DNA of 64,000 nt from Flavobacteriales bacterium (GCA_018883325.1 VEQH01000007.1:28627-92626), one strand, 5' to 3'; shown: positions 42,247 through 53,330, counted from the stretch's first letter. Numbers and translations: made by a program. The notes: generated from the letters alone by a model not told the origin.

Positions 42247-43656
42247 ATGTTGAGCTTTAATCCCTCTGATTTTAAACAACATGTAGAAGCAAATTTTGGA
42301 TATGTTCTAACTTCGGATCAGTCGGTAGCCCTAACAAATTTTATTTCTTTTCTTGAAGATTCTGACCAACACTCAATTTTTATTTTGTCAGGTTATGCAG
42401 GTACAGGAAAGTCATCTTTGGTGGCACAATTAATAAAAACCTTAAAATCATATCGCATTAAATCGCGATTACTTGCACCAACAGGTCGAGCAGCGAAAGT
42501 TTTTTCAGCTTTCGCAAATGAACCGGGTTTCACGATTCATAAACAAATCTATTTCTCTGGAAATGAGCTAACAGGAAACAAACCTAGTAAGGCAAAAAAC
42601 TTGTATAAAAACACGATTTTCTTTGTTGATGAATGCTCAATGATTGCAGGATTTGACCCAAGTGAAGGTTCAAATTTATTGGAAGATTTGATTTCCTATG
42701 TGCAAGACGGCGAAAATTGTAAGCTGGTTTTTTTGGGCGATAATGGGCAGCTTCCTCCAGTAGGACAGGAACAATCTCCCGTTTTTTCATCTGAATTTTG
42801 GAAAACAAATTTCCCTTTTTTATTTATATACCTTTCGATTTTAGAAAAGGTCGTACGAACTGATGAATTTTCTTCAATTTTAGAAAATGCAACTTATTTA
42901 AGAAGTATTGAAGATTATCAATTGCCTCTTTTTTGTGAAATTGATGGTAAAGAAGTGATTTCTATAACTGGTTTAGAAGTGAAAGAAGTTTTGGAATCGT
43001 CTTACGATGCAGTAGGGCAGGAGCAAAGTATTTTACTTACCTTATCGAATAAAAGAGCTATTAAGTGGAATCAAGAAATTCGAGCAAGTTTGTTGTATCG
43101 TGAAGAAATTTTAGAACGTGGCGACCGAATGATGGTAGTAAAAAACAATTATTTCTGGCTCGATCCTCAAAGTGAAATTGGTTTTATTGCCAACGGTGAG
43201 ATTTTTACGATTACCAAATTCATTAAACTTGAAGAACAATATGGATTTGAATTTGCTCATGTTCGAATTCAGTTTTCTGACACAATCGATGAAAAGGAAT
43301 ATGATGTGATTATTTTATTAGAGGCATTGGTTTCAGAGTCACCAAACATTCCACGGGCAAGGCTGAAGGAATTGTTTTTTGAAATCGAAAAAGACTATTT
43401 CCACGAGCGAAATAAAAGCAAACGCTATCAGCAAATTCTGAAAAACCCATATTTCAATGCGCTTCAAGTAAAATATGCTTATGCAATTACGGTTCATAAA
43501 TCACAAGGTGGACAATGGGAACACGTTTTTATTGATTATGGCTTTATTCCTGAGGAAATGAAAAATAGAGGTTACCTTCGATGGCTTTATACAGCAGTCA
43601 CTCGTGCTACAAAAAAGTTGTATTTGGTTAACTTCCCAGAGGAGTTGATGGGGTGA
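42247..43656 (+). CDS. RecD-like superfamily 1 DNA helicase (AAA ATPase)
   Basis: A 469-residue helicase. Seen: LSGYAGTGKSSLVAQL (Walker A, residues about 46-61), LLAPTGRAAKVF (motif Ia, near 77), FFVDECSMIAG (motif II, near 127), LGDNGQLPPVGQ (motif III, near 158), and C-terminal ITVHKSQGGQWEHVFID (motif V, near 421) and YTAVTRATKKLYLVN (motif VI, near 447). It belongs to the UvrD/RecD group of 5'-3' DNA helicases, but is shorter than RecD2 and lacks its N-terminal domain. It stands alone between two divergent units. Role in repair or recombination is expected. Confidence 0.88.
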   Translation: MLSFNPSDFKQHVEANFGYVLTSDQSVALTNFISFLEDSDQHSIFILSGYAGTGKSSLVAQLIKTLKSYRIKSRLLAPTGRAAKVFSAFANEPGFTIHKQIYFSGNELTGNKPSKAKNLYKNTIFFVDECSMIAGFDPSEGSNLLEDLISYVQDGENCKLVFLGDNGQLPPVGQEQSPVFSSEFWKTNFPFLFIYLSILEKVVRTDEFSSILENATYLRSIEDYQLPLFCEIDGKEVISITGLEVKEVLESSYDAVGQEQSILLTLSNKRAIKWNQEIRASLLYREEILERGDRMMVVKNNYFWLDPQSEIGFIANGEIFTITKFIKLEEQYGFEFAHVRIQFSDTIDEKEYDVIILLEALVSESPNIPRARLKELFFEIEKDYFHERNKSKRYQQILKNPYFNALQVKYAYAITVHKSQGGQWEHVFIDYGFIPEEMKNRGYLRWLYTAVTRATKKLYLVNFPEELMG

Positions 43657-43700
43657 TGTTTTTTGAAAATTGGTTTGAGAGCGAGTAAATTATTGCAAAT

Positions 43701-46076
43701 TCAAAACTTAAAATCCTTGTACCTCAAAACTTCATTTCCAATTTTCACGCGGCTTTTTTCAATGGAAGAATTGAGTTGGTCGATTAGTTTTTTGGCTTTT
43801 TCCTGACTGAGGTATTTACTAGCGTTGATATTCAACTCCAATTTTAATTGATTCATAACTGCAACACTTCTAAAAGCACTTAAAGCATCATTTTTTGTGA
43901 TTTTACCACTTGAAATCAGTTCTTGAATTTTATTGTGATTTTTCACTACAAGATTAGAAACTACAGGGTCTGTGTAAGAATCAATACGGAAGTAAATCAA
44001 ACGGTCAACTTTGATGAAAAGATTTGTTTTACGTAAACTAGCAAATGCACTGTCTGCTCTTGCAACTTTGATTTCCTCAGTTGTTTTTCCTGGATAATTG
44101 GGCAATTCGATTGCATCTAAATCTTTTACCAAGGAACCATTTTCCCATTTCCCAACACCGTTTCCGTTAATCTCAAAGATAAAAGTCAATTGGCTGTCGT
44201 CGATTTGTCGGAAGAATTTTTTCAGCAACGAACTATCTTTTTCTTGAAAAATGGTTTTACTTAAAGTATATGCATCCGATTCAAATAAATCTTTGAATTC
44301 AATTTTAATATCTGCATCATAGAAAGGTTCAATGTCAACTTTACTAACGTGCATCATCACCTCGTCAGCATTTTCTCCCACTAAATCTTCTGGAATTGCA
44401 ATCAAGCGAATTTCAAAACTTTCTTTTTTGTCGGAAGCTGGAAAAATAAATTCTTGAGTCTTAATATCAAAAGTTGTAGAGTCATCAAAAATATAAAGTC
44501 CATCAACTTCGGTGAAATTCACCCATTTCAGTCCCATTTGACGTTTGTAGTTGTCAAGAATCGCTTTCTTTTCCTGCCATTCTTTAAGCACAGGAGCTCT
44601 TTCCTCAATCAAGGAATTTAATTCAGCTTCAATTGCTTCGTATTCTAAATAAAGGTCAACAAGTTCGGTTTGTCTTCGATGACGCGCTTTTCGCTTGGAT
44701 TTCGTATTGGGCGTTTGATTGATTGGCCCACCGTAACTATTTTCTTTTTTAAACTTTCGGTCTTTTCGAGTTAAATGGTTCGGCGTGCGATAGTTTTGCT
44801 TTGTGTGTTCGCCATATTCTGCTTCCTTTTCTTGAATCAAAATGTAAACTTCTTCGAGCGATTTTTGAAGCGAATTAACTTGTTCGTTGTAGCCATTTTT
44901 TCCCTTTAAGCTATTTTCAAGTTCTTTAAAAGTGTTGGTATGCAAGTCATTAATCACTTTTTGGAAAGTTGCACCTTTTGAAAAAGTTGAATCTGGAGAA
45001 AGAAAACGTGTTTTTTCAGAACCAAAAAGATGGTAAGTAAAACCATTTTTTTCGATGACGATTGTAGTTTGTTTTGTGGTATTGTAGCCCCAAACATCAA
45101 AGTGAAGATTAGTTTGTTTTCCGTTTCCACAGGTTTCCATCGTTCTACTGATCATTCGATAAGGAACAACTTCTTTGTTTTCAACTTTCACATCGTATGG
45201 AAAAAGCCCGATCGCTTTCGGAAGTCCTTTGTTCCAATTTCCATCGTCATCGCGTTCGCGTTCGGCTAAGATTCCAGCTGTGTAGCTTCCATCGCCTGCG
45301 GCAAGTAAATAATTTTCGAATTCGCTTGATTTTCCACCCAAATTGCGAAAGATTTGTAAAGTGTATTTTTCAATTGTTTCGTTTATTGCTTTGTGTTGTG
45401 CCTCCAGAATTTGAACTTGTTCTTCGGGAGAAATTAAACCTAATTGCCCCAATAAAACACAGCGATCGTAAAGTGAAAGATTGCTATTAAAAATTGGACT
45501 TCTCTTCGGATCAAAAATTGCTTCGTAGTTTTTCGAACGTTCGATTTGCTTTGAAAGGTTATCTGAAAAAACACGAAGGTAATTATCGAAAATTTCTTGA
45601 TTAATTTCGTTTTTACCTGTTTGAATTGAGTTTAATGTTTTATTCAGCATCCAAACAGCTGTTTTATTAGAAAGTTCAACTATTAAACCTTTGGGTGCTT
45701 TGGCAATTTCTGCACTGCGGATAACCAATAATTCAGGTTCATTGATAATAATGGTTTCAAGTGAATCGTAATTGATTTGTCCGTCTTTCAATGGGATTTT
45801 AGGTCCAAAGTATTCAAAAGCATAACCGAAGTTTCGCTCCAAGATTGGACTTTTTCTAACTACGTGAAATAAATATGATTTAATTTCAGCTGATAAACTT
45901 GTGTTTACTTGTGCTTTAGAAACAGCGGAAAGACTTAATATGAAAGCCAATAAAATCAATCTAGATGAAAAGCAAGCCAAAAGGATTTTGTCCAAAAAAC
46001 TATTTTTCACCCCAAAAAATTCACTTGATTTTATCATTCTCTCAAAAATAACTAAAGAATTCAGTGAATGTTTCAT
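43701..46076 (-). CDS. Large exported protein of unknown function (about 790 aa)
   Basis: A long N-terminus ends in a hydrophobic signal (RLILLAFILSLSAVSKAQ), so the protein should be exported. Two later ATGs (46037 and 46076) compete; 46076 is taken as the first. The middle has a coiled-coil-like Glu/Lys-rich section with a basic stretch KSKRKARHRRQ near residue 465. The first third contains LAAGDGSYTAGILAERERDDDGNWNKGLPKAIGLF, and METCGNGKQTNLHFDVWGY. The last third is beta/helical. No family recognised. Flanked by a helicase and, divergently, the RND transporter. Confidence 0.65.
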   Translation of the reverse strand: MKHSLNSLVIFERMIKSSEFFGVKNSFLDKILLACFSSRLILLAFILSLSAVSKAQVNTSLSAEIKSYLFHVVRKSPILERNFGYAFEYFGPKIPLKDGQINYDSLETIIINEPELLVIRSAEIAKAPKGLIVELSNKTAVWMLNKTLNSIQTGKNEINQEIFDNYLRVFSDNLSKQIERSKNYEAIFDPKRSPIFNSNLSLYDRCVLLGQLGLISPEEQVQILEAQHKAINETIEKYTLQIFRNLGGKSSEFENYLLAAGDGSYTAGILAERERDDDGNWNKGLPKAIGLFPYDVKVENKEVVPYRMISRTMETCGNGKQTNLHFDVWGYNTTKQTTIVIEKNGFTYHLFGSEKTRFLSPDSTFSKGATFQKVINDLHTNTFKELENSLKGKNGYNEQVNSLQKSLEEVYILIQEKEAEYGEHTKQNYRTPNHLTRKDRKFKKENSYGGPINQTPNTKSKRKARHRRQTELVDLYLEYEAIEAELNSLIEERAPVLKEWQEKKAILDNYKRQMGLKWVNFTEVDGLYIFDDSTTFDIKTQEFIFPASDKKESFEIRLIAIPEDLVGENADEVMMHVSKVDIEPFYDADIKIEFKDLFESDAYTLSKTIFQEKDSSLLKKFFRQIDDSQLTFIFEINGNGVGKWENGSLVKDLDAIELPNYPGKTTEEIKVARADSAFASLRKTNLFIKVDRLIYFRIDSYTDPVVSNLVVKNHNKIQELISSGKITKNDALSAFRSVAVMNQLKLELNINASKYLSQEKAKKLIDQLNSSIEKSRVKIGNEVLRYKDFKF

Positions 46077-46161
46077 TTTATGAATTAATTCTACCAAATT
46101 TTATTCAACACATTCTGTTTTAAAACTCTTTTCAAACTACTTTTATCGACAATTTTTTAGG

Positions 46162-48435
46162 ATGGAGAAAAAGTTTAGATTTTGGTCAGTTATTATTGGA
46201 GTTGCTTTATTGGTGACAACTTCTTTTTTAGGTTATAAGATTACTGATTTACGTTTTGATTATGATTTCGAGAAATTTTTCCCTGCAAACGATGCGGATG
46301 CGGATTATTTTTATGCGCACCGTAAAAAATTTGAAGCTGACAATAACTTTCTATTGATTGCGGTTCAACGTGAAAAAGGCGTTTTTGACCGTAATTTTTT
46401 AAATAAAGTAGAACGTTTTCGTGCTGAATTGAGCGCTGTTAAATACGTAAAAGTTGTTCGGGCACTTACAAATCAGGAGGAAACATTTATCAATTCAACA
46501 GGTGGCGCATTTTCCAAACCATATATCAATCTTAAAAGTTTCGATTTTAAAGAAGATTCAATGCGCATTTATCGCTCTGAAGAATTGATTAATACCTTGA
46601 TCTCAAAAGATGGAACTTCGCTTTGTGTGTTTTTGAAACACGATGATGTGCTTTCTAAAAAGAAAAGTGATTACATCGTAGATGAAGTTGAGCGAATTTC
46701 AAAAAAATACAATTTTGAAAAGGTAAGGATTGCAGGAACTACGGCAGGACAGAAGTACTACATCTATAAAATGAATTTTGAGTTGATCTTGTTTGCTGCT
46801 TTAAGTGGTATTTTGATTGTACTTTTCTTATTCATTGCTTTCCGTTCAGGTTGGGGAATTATTGTCCCGCAAGTTGTAATCGTAAGTACAGTCGTTTGGG
46901 TTCTCGGCGGAATGGGCTTGTTCGATACTCCGATGAATATTTTGTTGACGACTTTACCTTCAATTTTATTTGTTGTTTCAATGTCAGATGTGATTCACTT
47001 GGTTTCGCGCTATTTAGATGCCTTGCGTGAAAATCACCCAAAATTTGAAGCTATTTTATTCACACTTAAAGAAGTTGGATTAGCAACATTTCTAACTTCA
47101 TTTACAACTTCAATTGGTTTCCTGTCGCTTTATTTTGTGAATGTTCAACCCGTAAAAACGTTTGGTTTAGTAGTCGGAATTGGAGTTTTGATTGCTTACC
47201 TATTAACGATTCTCTGTTTACCAATCTTGTTTTATTACACATCTGCACCAAAAATTATTAAAAAACAAGATGATTCATTCTGGACTAAAAGATTACCAAT
47301 TTGGTACGAATGGATTATCGGAAATGGAAAGCGTGTTTTAATTGCAAATGCAGTTCTAGTCGGAATTTCTTTGGCAGGAATTTACTTCATCAAAGCTGAT
47401 AATTTAATCATGGATGATATTAGTGAAAAAGAACAAATCAAACAAGATTTTAATTATTTGGATACACATTTTGGAGGATTTCGCCCTTTTGAATTGGCAG
47501 TTACCGTAAAAGATAAAGATGATAATATTTGGAATCCTGAATATTTGAAAACAATTGATAAGGTAGAAAATTATTTGGAAAATGTTTACGGCGTTGAGCT
47601 GAAAAACACTTTGGTTCTTTCCTTAAAAGTATTGAATCGTTCTGCTCATTCGGGTAATCCAAGTGAATTTAAGTTGCCGGAAGATAAACGCAGTTTGAAA
47701 AGATTTAGACGCTTTTTGAAAATTGCTGGTCAAGGACAAATGATTCGTTTGATAGTTGATTCAACTGAAAGAATTACAAGAATTACTGGAGGAATTGGCG
47801 ATTGGGGAAACAATAAAGTTTCGGCAAAAAATGCGAAATTTCGTCAGTTTTTGAAAGAAAACAACTTAGAAGAAAAACTCGAATTCCGCTTGACTGGTTC
47901 AGCTTATATTTTGGATAAAAATATTTCTTACTTATCGATGAGTTTAATTCAAGGTTTGTTATTCTCAATTTTCATAGTCGCAGGAATTATGGGATTAATC
48001 TATAAATCATTGCGAATGATGATTATAAGTATTATTCCTAATGTTATTCCACTGCTTGTGATTGGAGGTTTGATGGGATTTACAGGATTGGAAATTAAGA
48101 CGAGTACTGCAATTATTTTCACAATTGCATTTGGGATTGCAGTTGATGATACAATTCACTTACTTGGTAAATTCAAGTTTGAGTTAATGAAAGGAAAATC
48201 AAAAATGGAGGCGCTTCAAACAGCATTTTTGGTAACAGGAAAAGCAATGATTTTAACAACTTTAATCTTGTGTAGTGGTTTTATGTTACTATTACTTTCT
48301 AGTTTCAATGGAACATTCAATCTAGGTTTTTTATTGAGTATAACGCTTTTTGTAGCCTTGATTTTAGACCTTACCTTGTTGCCCGTTTTGATAATGTACT
48401 TTTACAAAGAGCCTAAAAAGAAATCAAACGATTAG
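46162..48435 (+). CDS. RND superfamily (MMPL/patched-like) membrane transporter
   Basis: A 757-residue inner-membrane protein with about 12 helices arranged as TM1, large loop, TM2-6, TM7, large loop, TM8-12. Seen: DYDFEKFFPANDADADYF (start of loop 1, near residue 38), a cytosolic-side TLPSILFVVSMSDVIHLVSRYLD (near 262, with the family's SD-x-x-H), and the second copy FTIAFGIAVDDTIHLLGKFK (near 652, GIAVDDTIH with the conserved paired aspartates). These aspartates are the proton relay of RND proteins. Probably exports a lipid or hydrophobic compound. Convergent with the M61 peptidase after 2 bp. Confidence 0.87.
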   Translation: MEKKFRFWSVIIGVALLVTTSFLGYKITDLRFDYDFEKFFPANDADADYFYAHRKKFEADNNFLLIAVQREKGVFDRNFLNKVERFRAELSAVKYVKVVRALTNQEETFINSTGGAFSKPYINLKSFDFKEDSMRIYRSEELINTLISKDGTSLCVFLKHDDVLSKKKSDYIVDEVERISKKYNFEKVRIAGTTAGQKYYIYKMNFELILFAALSGILIVLFLFIAFRSGWGIIVPQVVIVSTVVWVLGGMGLFDTPMNILLTTLPSILFVVSMSDVIHLVSRYLDALRENHPKFEAILFTLKEVGLATFLTSFTTSIGFLSLYFVNVQPVKTFGLVVGIGVLIAYLLTILCLPILFYYTSAPKIIKKQDDSFWTKRLPIWYEWIIGNGKRVLIANAVLVGISLAGIYFIKADNLIMDDISEKEQIKQDFNYLDTHFGGFRPFELAVTVKDKDDNIWNPEYLKTIDKVENYLENVYGVELKNTLVLSLKVLNRSAHSGNPSEFKLPEDKRSLKRFRRFLKIAGQGQMIRLIVDSTERITRITGGIGDWGNNKVSAKNAKFRQFLKENNLEEKLEFRLTGSAYILDKNISYLSMSLIQGLLFSIFIVAGIMGLIYKSLRMMIISIIPNVIPLLVIGGLMGFTGLEIKTSTAIIFTIAFGIAVDDTIHLLGKFKFELMKGKSKMEALQTAFLVTGKAMILTTLILCSGFMLLLLSSFNGTFNLGFLLSITLFVALILDLTLLPVLIMYFYKEPKKKSND

Positions 48436-48437
48436 TC

Positions 48438-50171
48438 TTAAATTTCAGCCCAAGCTTTCAACGCTGCTTTTTGTTCTTCTGAAAGTTCCTCTATAAGTTG
48501 TACTTCGTATTTGGGATAGAAAGTTGATTCATTCGCTGACAGAGAAATCTCTTGTAGTTTTCCGTTGCGAATTATCGAAAGTGAATGCGTTTCTGTTGCT
48601 GAAAACGTCAACCAATTGTCTAAATCGTTATTAAGTTTGTTAGCGTTTACACTCAAAATTTCATCTCCTATTGAACAGACTAATGAAGCAGGACTTTCAG
48701 GCGCAATTGAAGTAATAACTGCGTTTCCATTTTTTGGTAAAGTCTTCATGCCAAGCTTACTTTCTGAGTAAGATTTACTGGCTATTTTGGCGATTTTTAA
48801 TCCTAAATAATTCAAGCATTCATTCAAGATTTGTTCGTAATCTTCAGTTCCAAAAATATAATTTGTAAAAAGTGAATCGAAGGAAATTCCAGCTGTTGAT
48901 TCTAAAATTTGCTTGTAAATTTCACTTGTATAACCCTTTCCTTTTTGGGCGAAGTCAGTATAAAGCGAGCGCATTGCGTCTTCCAATCCTTTTTGGTTAT
49001 TGGTAGCGCGACGAATGTAAATATCACTCACGAAAGCTAACAAACAACCCTCTGTATAAATCGATGTTTTTCTACCCGGAATTCCTGCGACATAACCATC
49101 AAGCCAAGTGTCAAAGGAAGATTGCGCAACTGAATAATTGAATCTTCCAGCGTTGTCAAAGTGTTTTTGTAACTGATCGTTGAATTCTAAAAAGTAATTG
49201 GATAAATCAAAAACACCACTTTTGAGCAAATACAAGTCCCCCATATAGGTTGTCACGCCTTCATAAACAAAACCTAATTCCGAATAATTTTCTTGGCTAA
49301 AATTGTAAGGCAACATATCCGTTGGACGAATACTTTTCACATTCCAAACGTGATACAATTCGTGTGATGAAACGCCCAATAATTCTTTATAAAGATCTTT
49401 GAAAACTTGGTGAGTTGGCCCTAAAGTAATGACAGTTGTGGTCAAATGTTCTACGCCATGATAAGCAGTGTAGGGGAGGGCATGAATCAAAAAGTGAAAT
49501 TCAGAAGTTGGAAAATGGCCGAAATGTTCTATTTGTTTGGTCGTGAATTTTTTGAAATCTTCAACAACTTTTTCCCAAGGAATAGTGGAAAGGCCATTGA
49601 ACCAAATATGGAATTTATAATTTTCTACTTCGTAAGTTGCCGATTCTAATTGTGAAGAACAAATGAAAGGCGAATCTGCTAATTCATCAAAACTGTTTGC
49701 AAAAAGAATGTTTTTTTCTTGTCTTAATCCACATGCAATTTTCCAATCAGTATTGATTTCAAGTTTTAATTCAATTGGTTCATTGACCAATTCTGGAACG
49801 TAAACCATGCAATTCACAGGATTCACATACAATTGATTTTCATCGAAATAAGTTGAACCTGCGTTTAATTCATTGGCGAAATATAAATATTCAACAGTAA
49901 TTGAATCTGTGTTCTCACTTGCAATTTCCCAAGTGTCTTTGTTTGTTTTGCGATAACTCAATTCATTTGAATTTGCATCCAAAACACGAAATCCTTTTAC
50001 ATTTTTCGCAAAGTTCCCCAATTCATAACGTCCTGGTCGCCAAGCAGGTAGTTTTACCGTTGTAATTTTATCTTTTACAGGAAATTCCGCACGAATTTTA
50101 ACGAAACGTTGCTGTGGGTTTTCGGTCGTGATTTGATAATGAATGGGTGAATTGATTGTTGGAGTTGACAT
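48438..50171 (-). CDS. M61 family metallopeptidase with PDZ domain
   Basis: A 577-residue glycyl-aminopeptidase-like M61 peptidase. The zinc motif SSHELYHVWNVKSIRP (HExxH, near residue 265) is complete, with a downstream YEGVTTYMGDLYLLK (near 303) supplying the third ligand Glu. The N-terminal beta domain (about 1-160) and a C-terminal PDZ domain (near 470-560, GNAVITSIAPESPASLV) match the family. No clear signal peptide is visible, so it may be cytosolic. It ends the minus-strand run that begins at the ABC-F gene. Confidence 0.88.
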   Translation of the reverse strand: MSTPTINSPIHYQITTENPQQRFVKIRAEFPVKDKITTVKLPAWRPGRYELGNFAKNVKGFRVLDANSNELSYRKTNKDTWEIASENTDSITVEYLYFANELNAGSTYFDENQLYVNPVNCMVYVPELVNEPIELKLEINTDWKIACGLRQEKNILFANSFDELADSPFICSSQLESATYEVENYKFHIWFNGLSTIPWEKVVEDFKKFTTKQIEHFGHFPTSEFHFLIHALPYTAYHGVEHLTTTVITLGPTHQVFKDLYKELLGVSSHELYHVWNVKSIRPTDMLPYNFSQENYSELGFVYEGVTTYMGDLYLLKSGVFDLSNYFLEFNDQLQKHFDNAGRFNYSVAQSSFDTWLDGYVAGIPGRKTSIYTEGCLLAFVSDIYIRRATNNQKGLEDAMRSLYTDFAQKGKGYTSEIYKQILESTAGISFDSLFTNYIFGTEDYEQILNECLNYLGLKIAKIASKSYSESKLGMKTLPKNGNAVITSIAPESPASLVCSIGDEILSVNANKLNNDLDNWLTFSATETHSLSIIRNGKLQEISLSANESTFYPKYEVQLIEELSEEQKAALKAWAEI

Positions 50172-50228
50172 ATAGAATTATTTATAAAAAATCATTGAAT
50201 ATTAATGTTTCAGTTTTTAGAAATAACA

Positions 50229-50450
50229 TTAATCAAGATGTAATTGATAATCATTTAAAACCGCAATGATTTTCTTTCTTATCTCCTCAAATGCTTTGTA
50301 TTTTTCATTTGAGAGATTATTAAATTTCATTTCATTTCTTAAATGTTGATCTAAATCCCAAATAGTCAATTTCCACTTATAGCCATCTAATGCGTTTCTA
50401 ATATCTTCAGCTTCTTCTACTGAATCAAATTCTAAAGTTATTTTACCCAT
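50229..50450 (-). CDS. Small conserved protein of unknown function (73 aa)
   Basis: MGKITLEFDSVEEAEDIRNAL, GYKWKLTIWDLDQHLR and KKIIAVLNDYQL are its conserved-looking parts. It resembles small proteins found in Bacteroidetes genomes and in some phages, with a shared LDGYKWK-x3-WDLDQ-LR pattern, of unknown function. It is acidic and soluble with no membrane helix. It lies 57 bp before the M61 gene on the same strand and 186 bp after the ABC-F gene, from which a terminator separates it. Confidence 0.7.
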   Translation of the reverse strand: MGKITLEFDSVEEAEDIRNALDGYKWKLTIWDLDQHLRNEMKFNNLSNEKYKAFEEIRKKIIAVLNDYQLHLD

Positions 50451-50542
50451 GATTTTGTGATTTTTGTTTTGAAATACAACTTGAAATTAATAAAATTTTG
50501 AGATTTTTTCTTGTATTATTTGATTCTGATTAGGCTTAAAAC

Positions 50543-50604
50543 AAAAAAAGAAACCACGAATTAACGAATTTCACTTTCATTGTGTGTATTCGTTAATTCG
50601 TGGT
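50543..50604 (-). terminator. Terminator after the ABC-F gene, 17-bp stem
   Basis: Arms ACCACGAATTAACGAAT (50553-50569) and ATTCGTTAATTCGTGGT (50588-50604), perfect 17 bp with an 18-nt loop. On the minus strand the stem is followed by TTTCTTTTTTTG, so it is an intrinsic terminator 33 bp past the ABC-F stop. Similar CACGAATTAACGAAT-type repeats are common in Flavobacteriales spacers. Confidence 0.8.
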
Positions 50605-50636
50605 AAAATTTAGTTATTCCTGAAATTGGAAGTTGA

Positions 50637-52259
<1,623 letters not shown>

Positions 52260-52407
52260 TTACTGATAATTTTGGCGCAAAGATAGGGAAAAAAAGTTGG
52301 CTTTATTTAGTGGAAAACGAAAAGTAATCCGCTGCTTCGTAGTGAAGAGTTTGGATTTAAAATGAAAACTAAAACTTTGAATTTAAGTTAAATGTGCTAA
52401 TTAGTTT

Positions 52408-52437
52408 TTGTTATTTGAATTACTGCACGTATATTTG
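52408..52437 (+). promoter_or_regulatory. Full-consensus promoter of the toxin-antitoxin pair
   Basis: TTG at 52408-52410, a 19-bp spacer, then TATATTTG at 52430-52437: exact for both elements of the Bacteroidetes housekeeping promoter. It starts 18 bp before the antitoxin ATG. CACGT (52426-52430) overlaps the -7 element and the palindrome ACACGTGT (52446-52453) directly precedes the ATG, so both could be operator half-sites for autoregulation. Confidence 0.7.
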
Positions 52438-52454
52438 AATTTAAAACACGTGTA

Positions 52455-52697
52455 ATGTCAACGAAATTAACGCTTACTATTGATAAATCTATTATCGAAC
52501 GAGCAAAGTTTTATGCAAAACAAACAGGTAGAAGTTTATCTGAGCTTATTGAGAACTATTTAGCTGACATTACCAAAGAGTCGAATCAAACAGCTATATC
52601 TCCTAAATTAGAAAAGCTTGTTGGGAGTGTTAAACTTCCTGAAGATTTTAATGAACAAGAAGAATTACAATCTTATTTCGAGAAAAAACACAAATGA
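52455..52697 (+). CDS. DUF6364 family antitoxin
   Basis: An 80-residue protein with an N-terminal ribbon-helix-helix-like start, KLTLTIDKSIIERAKFYAKQTGRSLSELIENYL (key: strand KLTLTID, then two helices), as expected for dimeric DNA-binding antitoxins. The acidic C-terminus would wrap around the toxin. It is followed by a PIN toxin with a 4-bp ATGA overlap, the common layout of VapBC-type pairs. It should repress its own promoter. Confidence 0.85.
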   Translation: MSTKLTLTIDKSIIERAKFYAKQTGRSLSELIENYLADITKESNQTAISPKLEKLVGSVKLPEDFNEQEELQSYFEKKHK

Positions 52698-53116
52698 ATG
52701 TTTTTGTTGATACAAATATCCTTGTGGATTTAATTGCCGACCGAAAACCTTTTAGTAAGTACGCAATTGAATTATTTGATAAAGCTGAAAAACAAGAGCT
52801 TAATTTGTTTGTTTCCTCACATTCAATAGCCAAAACACATTATTTATTGAAAAAATTTGTTTCCGAAACGCAGTTACGAGCAATACTTTATAATCTTTTA
52901 GACTTTGTTTCAGTCGTTACTATTGACACTGAAAATTTAAAAAAGGGATTGCTTTCACAGCACAAAGACTTTGAGGATGCTTTACAAATTAATTGTGCTG
53001 AATCAATTGTTACATGTGATTTCATTGTAACCAGAAATGTCAAGGATTTTCAAAAAAGCACCATTCAAGTAGTTAATCCGGAGGAATTATCAAAAATATT
53101 GAAATTACGATTATAA
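52694..53116 (+). CDS. PIN domain toxin (VapC-like RNase)
   Basis: A 140-residue PIN-domain ribonuclease. FVDTNILVDLIADRKPF (residues 4-20) supplies the first catalytic Asp, and HKDFEDALQINCAES (about 91-105) and CDFIVTRNVKDF (about 110-121) carry the later acidic residues of the metal site. Family members cut tRNA or other RNA when the antitoxin is degraded. The active-site acids are all present, so the toxin should be active. Downstream, the spacer begins with heptanucleotide repeats and the riboswitch promoter. Confidence 0.87.
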   Translation: MNVFVDTNILVDLIADRKPFSKYAIELFDKAEKQELNLFVSSHSIAKTHYLLKKFVSETQLRAILYNLLDFVSVVTIDTENLKKGLLSQHKDFEDALQINCAESIVTCDFIVTRNVKDFQKSTIQVVNPEELSKILKLRL

Positions 53117-53141
53117 CTTTCACCTTTCAGTTTTCAACTAA
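53114..53141. repeat. Short degenerate heptanucleotide array between toxin gene and riboswitch
   Basis: Four 7-mers in phase: taacttt, caccttt, cagtttt, caactaa. The same period and (C/T)A(A/C/G)CTTT theme as the arrays inside the GT4 (7670-7758) and ABC-F (60550-60591) genes, here beginning at the stop of the toxin gene. Confidence 0.55.
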
Positions 53142-53147
53142 TTTAAC

Positions 53148-53155
53148 TACTTTTG
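53148..53155 (+). promoter_or_regulatory. -7 promoter element (TACTTTTG) of the cobalamin riboswitch transcript
   Basis: TACTTTTG fits TAnnTTTG and lies directly before the riboswitch, with GCG following as in many Bacteroidetes starts. A near-match TTC takes the -33 position 19 bp upstream. Confidence 0.6.
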
Positions 53156-53159
53156 CGCC

Positions 53160-53330
53160 GTTCTTTGGTTTTCGAGTAATCGAAATTAAAAAGGAATCCG
53201 GTGTGAATCCGGAGCTGTATCTGCAGCTGTATGCACTGTGAAAGCGATTCTTGAACCACTGTTCAGATTATCAGAACGGGAAGGTGAATTAGCGTTGGTG
53301 TGAGCCAGAAGACTTGCCTAAGAGCAGAGA
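53160..53330 (+). promoter_or_regulatory. Cobalamin (B12) riboswitch
   Basis: The conserved core is complete: AATCCGGTGTGAATCCGGAG (53195-53214), CTGCAGCTGT (53221-53230), CCACTGT (53256-53262), GGGAAGGTG (53278-53286) and the B12 box GCCAGAAGACTTGCC (53304-53318). It binds adenosyl- or other cobalamin and reduces expression of the following gene when the vitamin is plentiful. About 110 nt separate the B12 box from the start codon; this stretch has a CACCTTGCCC segment able to pair with GGGAAGGTG and no strong T-tailed hairpin, so translational control is more likely than termination (inference). Confidence 0.93.

Noticed and set aside
50553..50604. 17-bp inverted repeat considered as an attachment site or mobile repeat
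   Set aside because: Position 33 bp past a stop codon and a T-rich tail on the minus strand explain it as a terminator, although the sequence type is common in related spacers.
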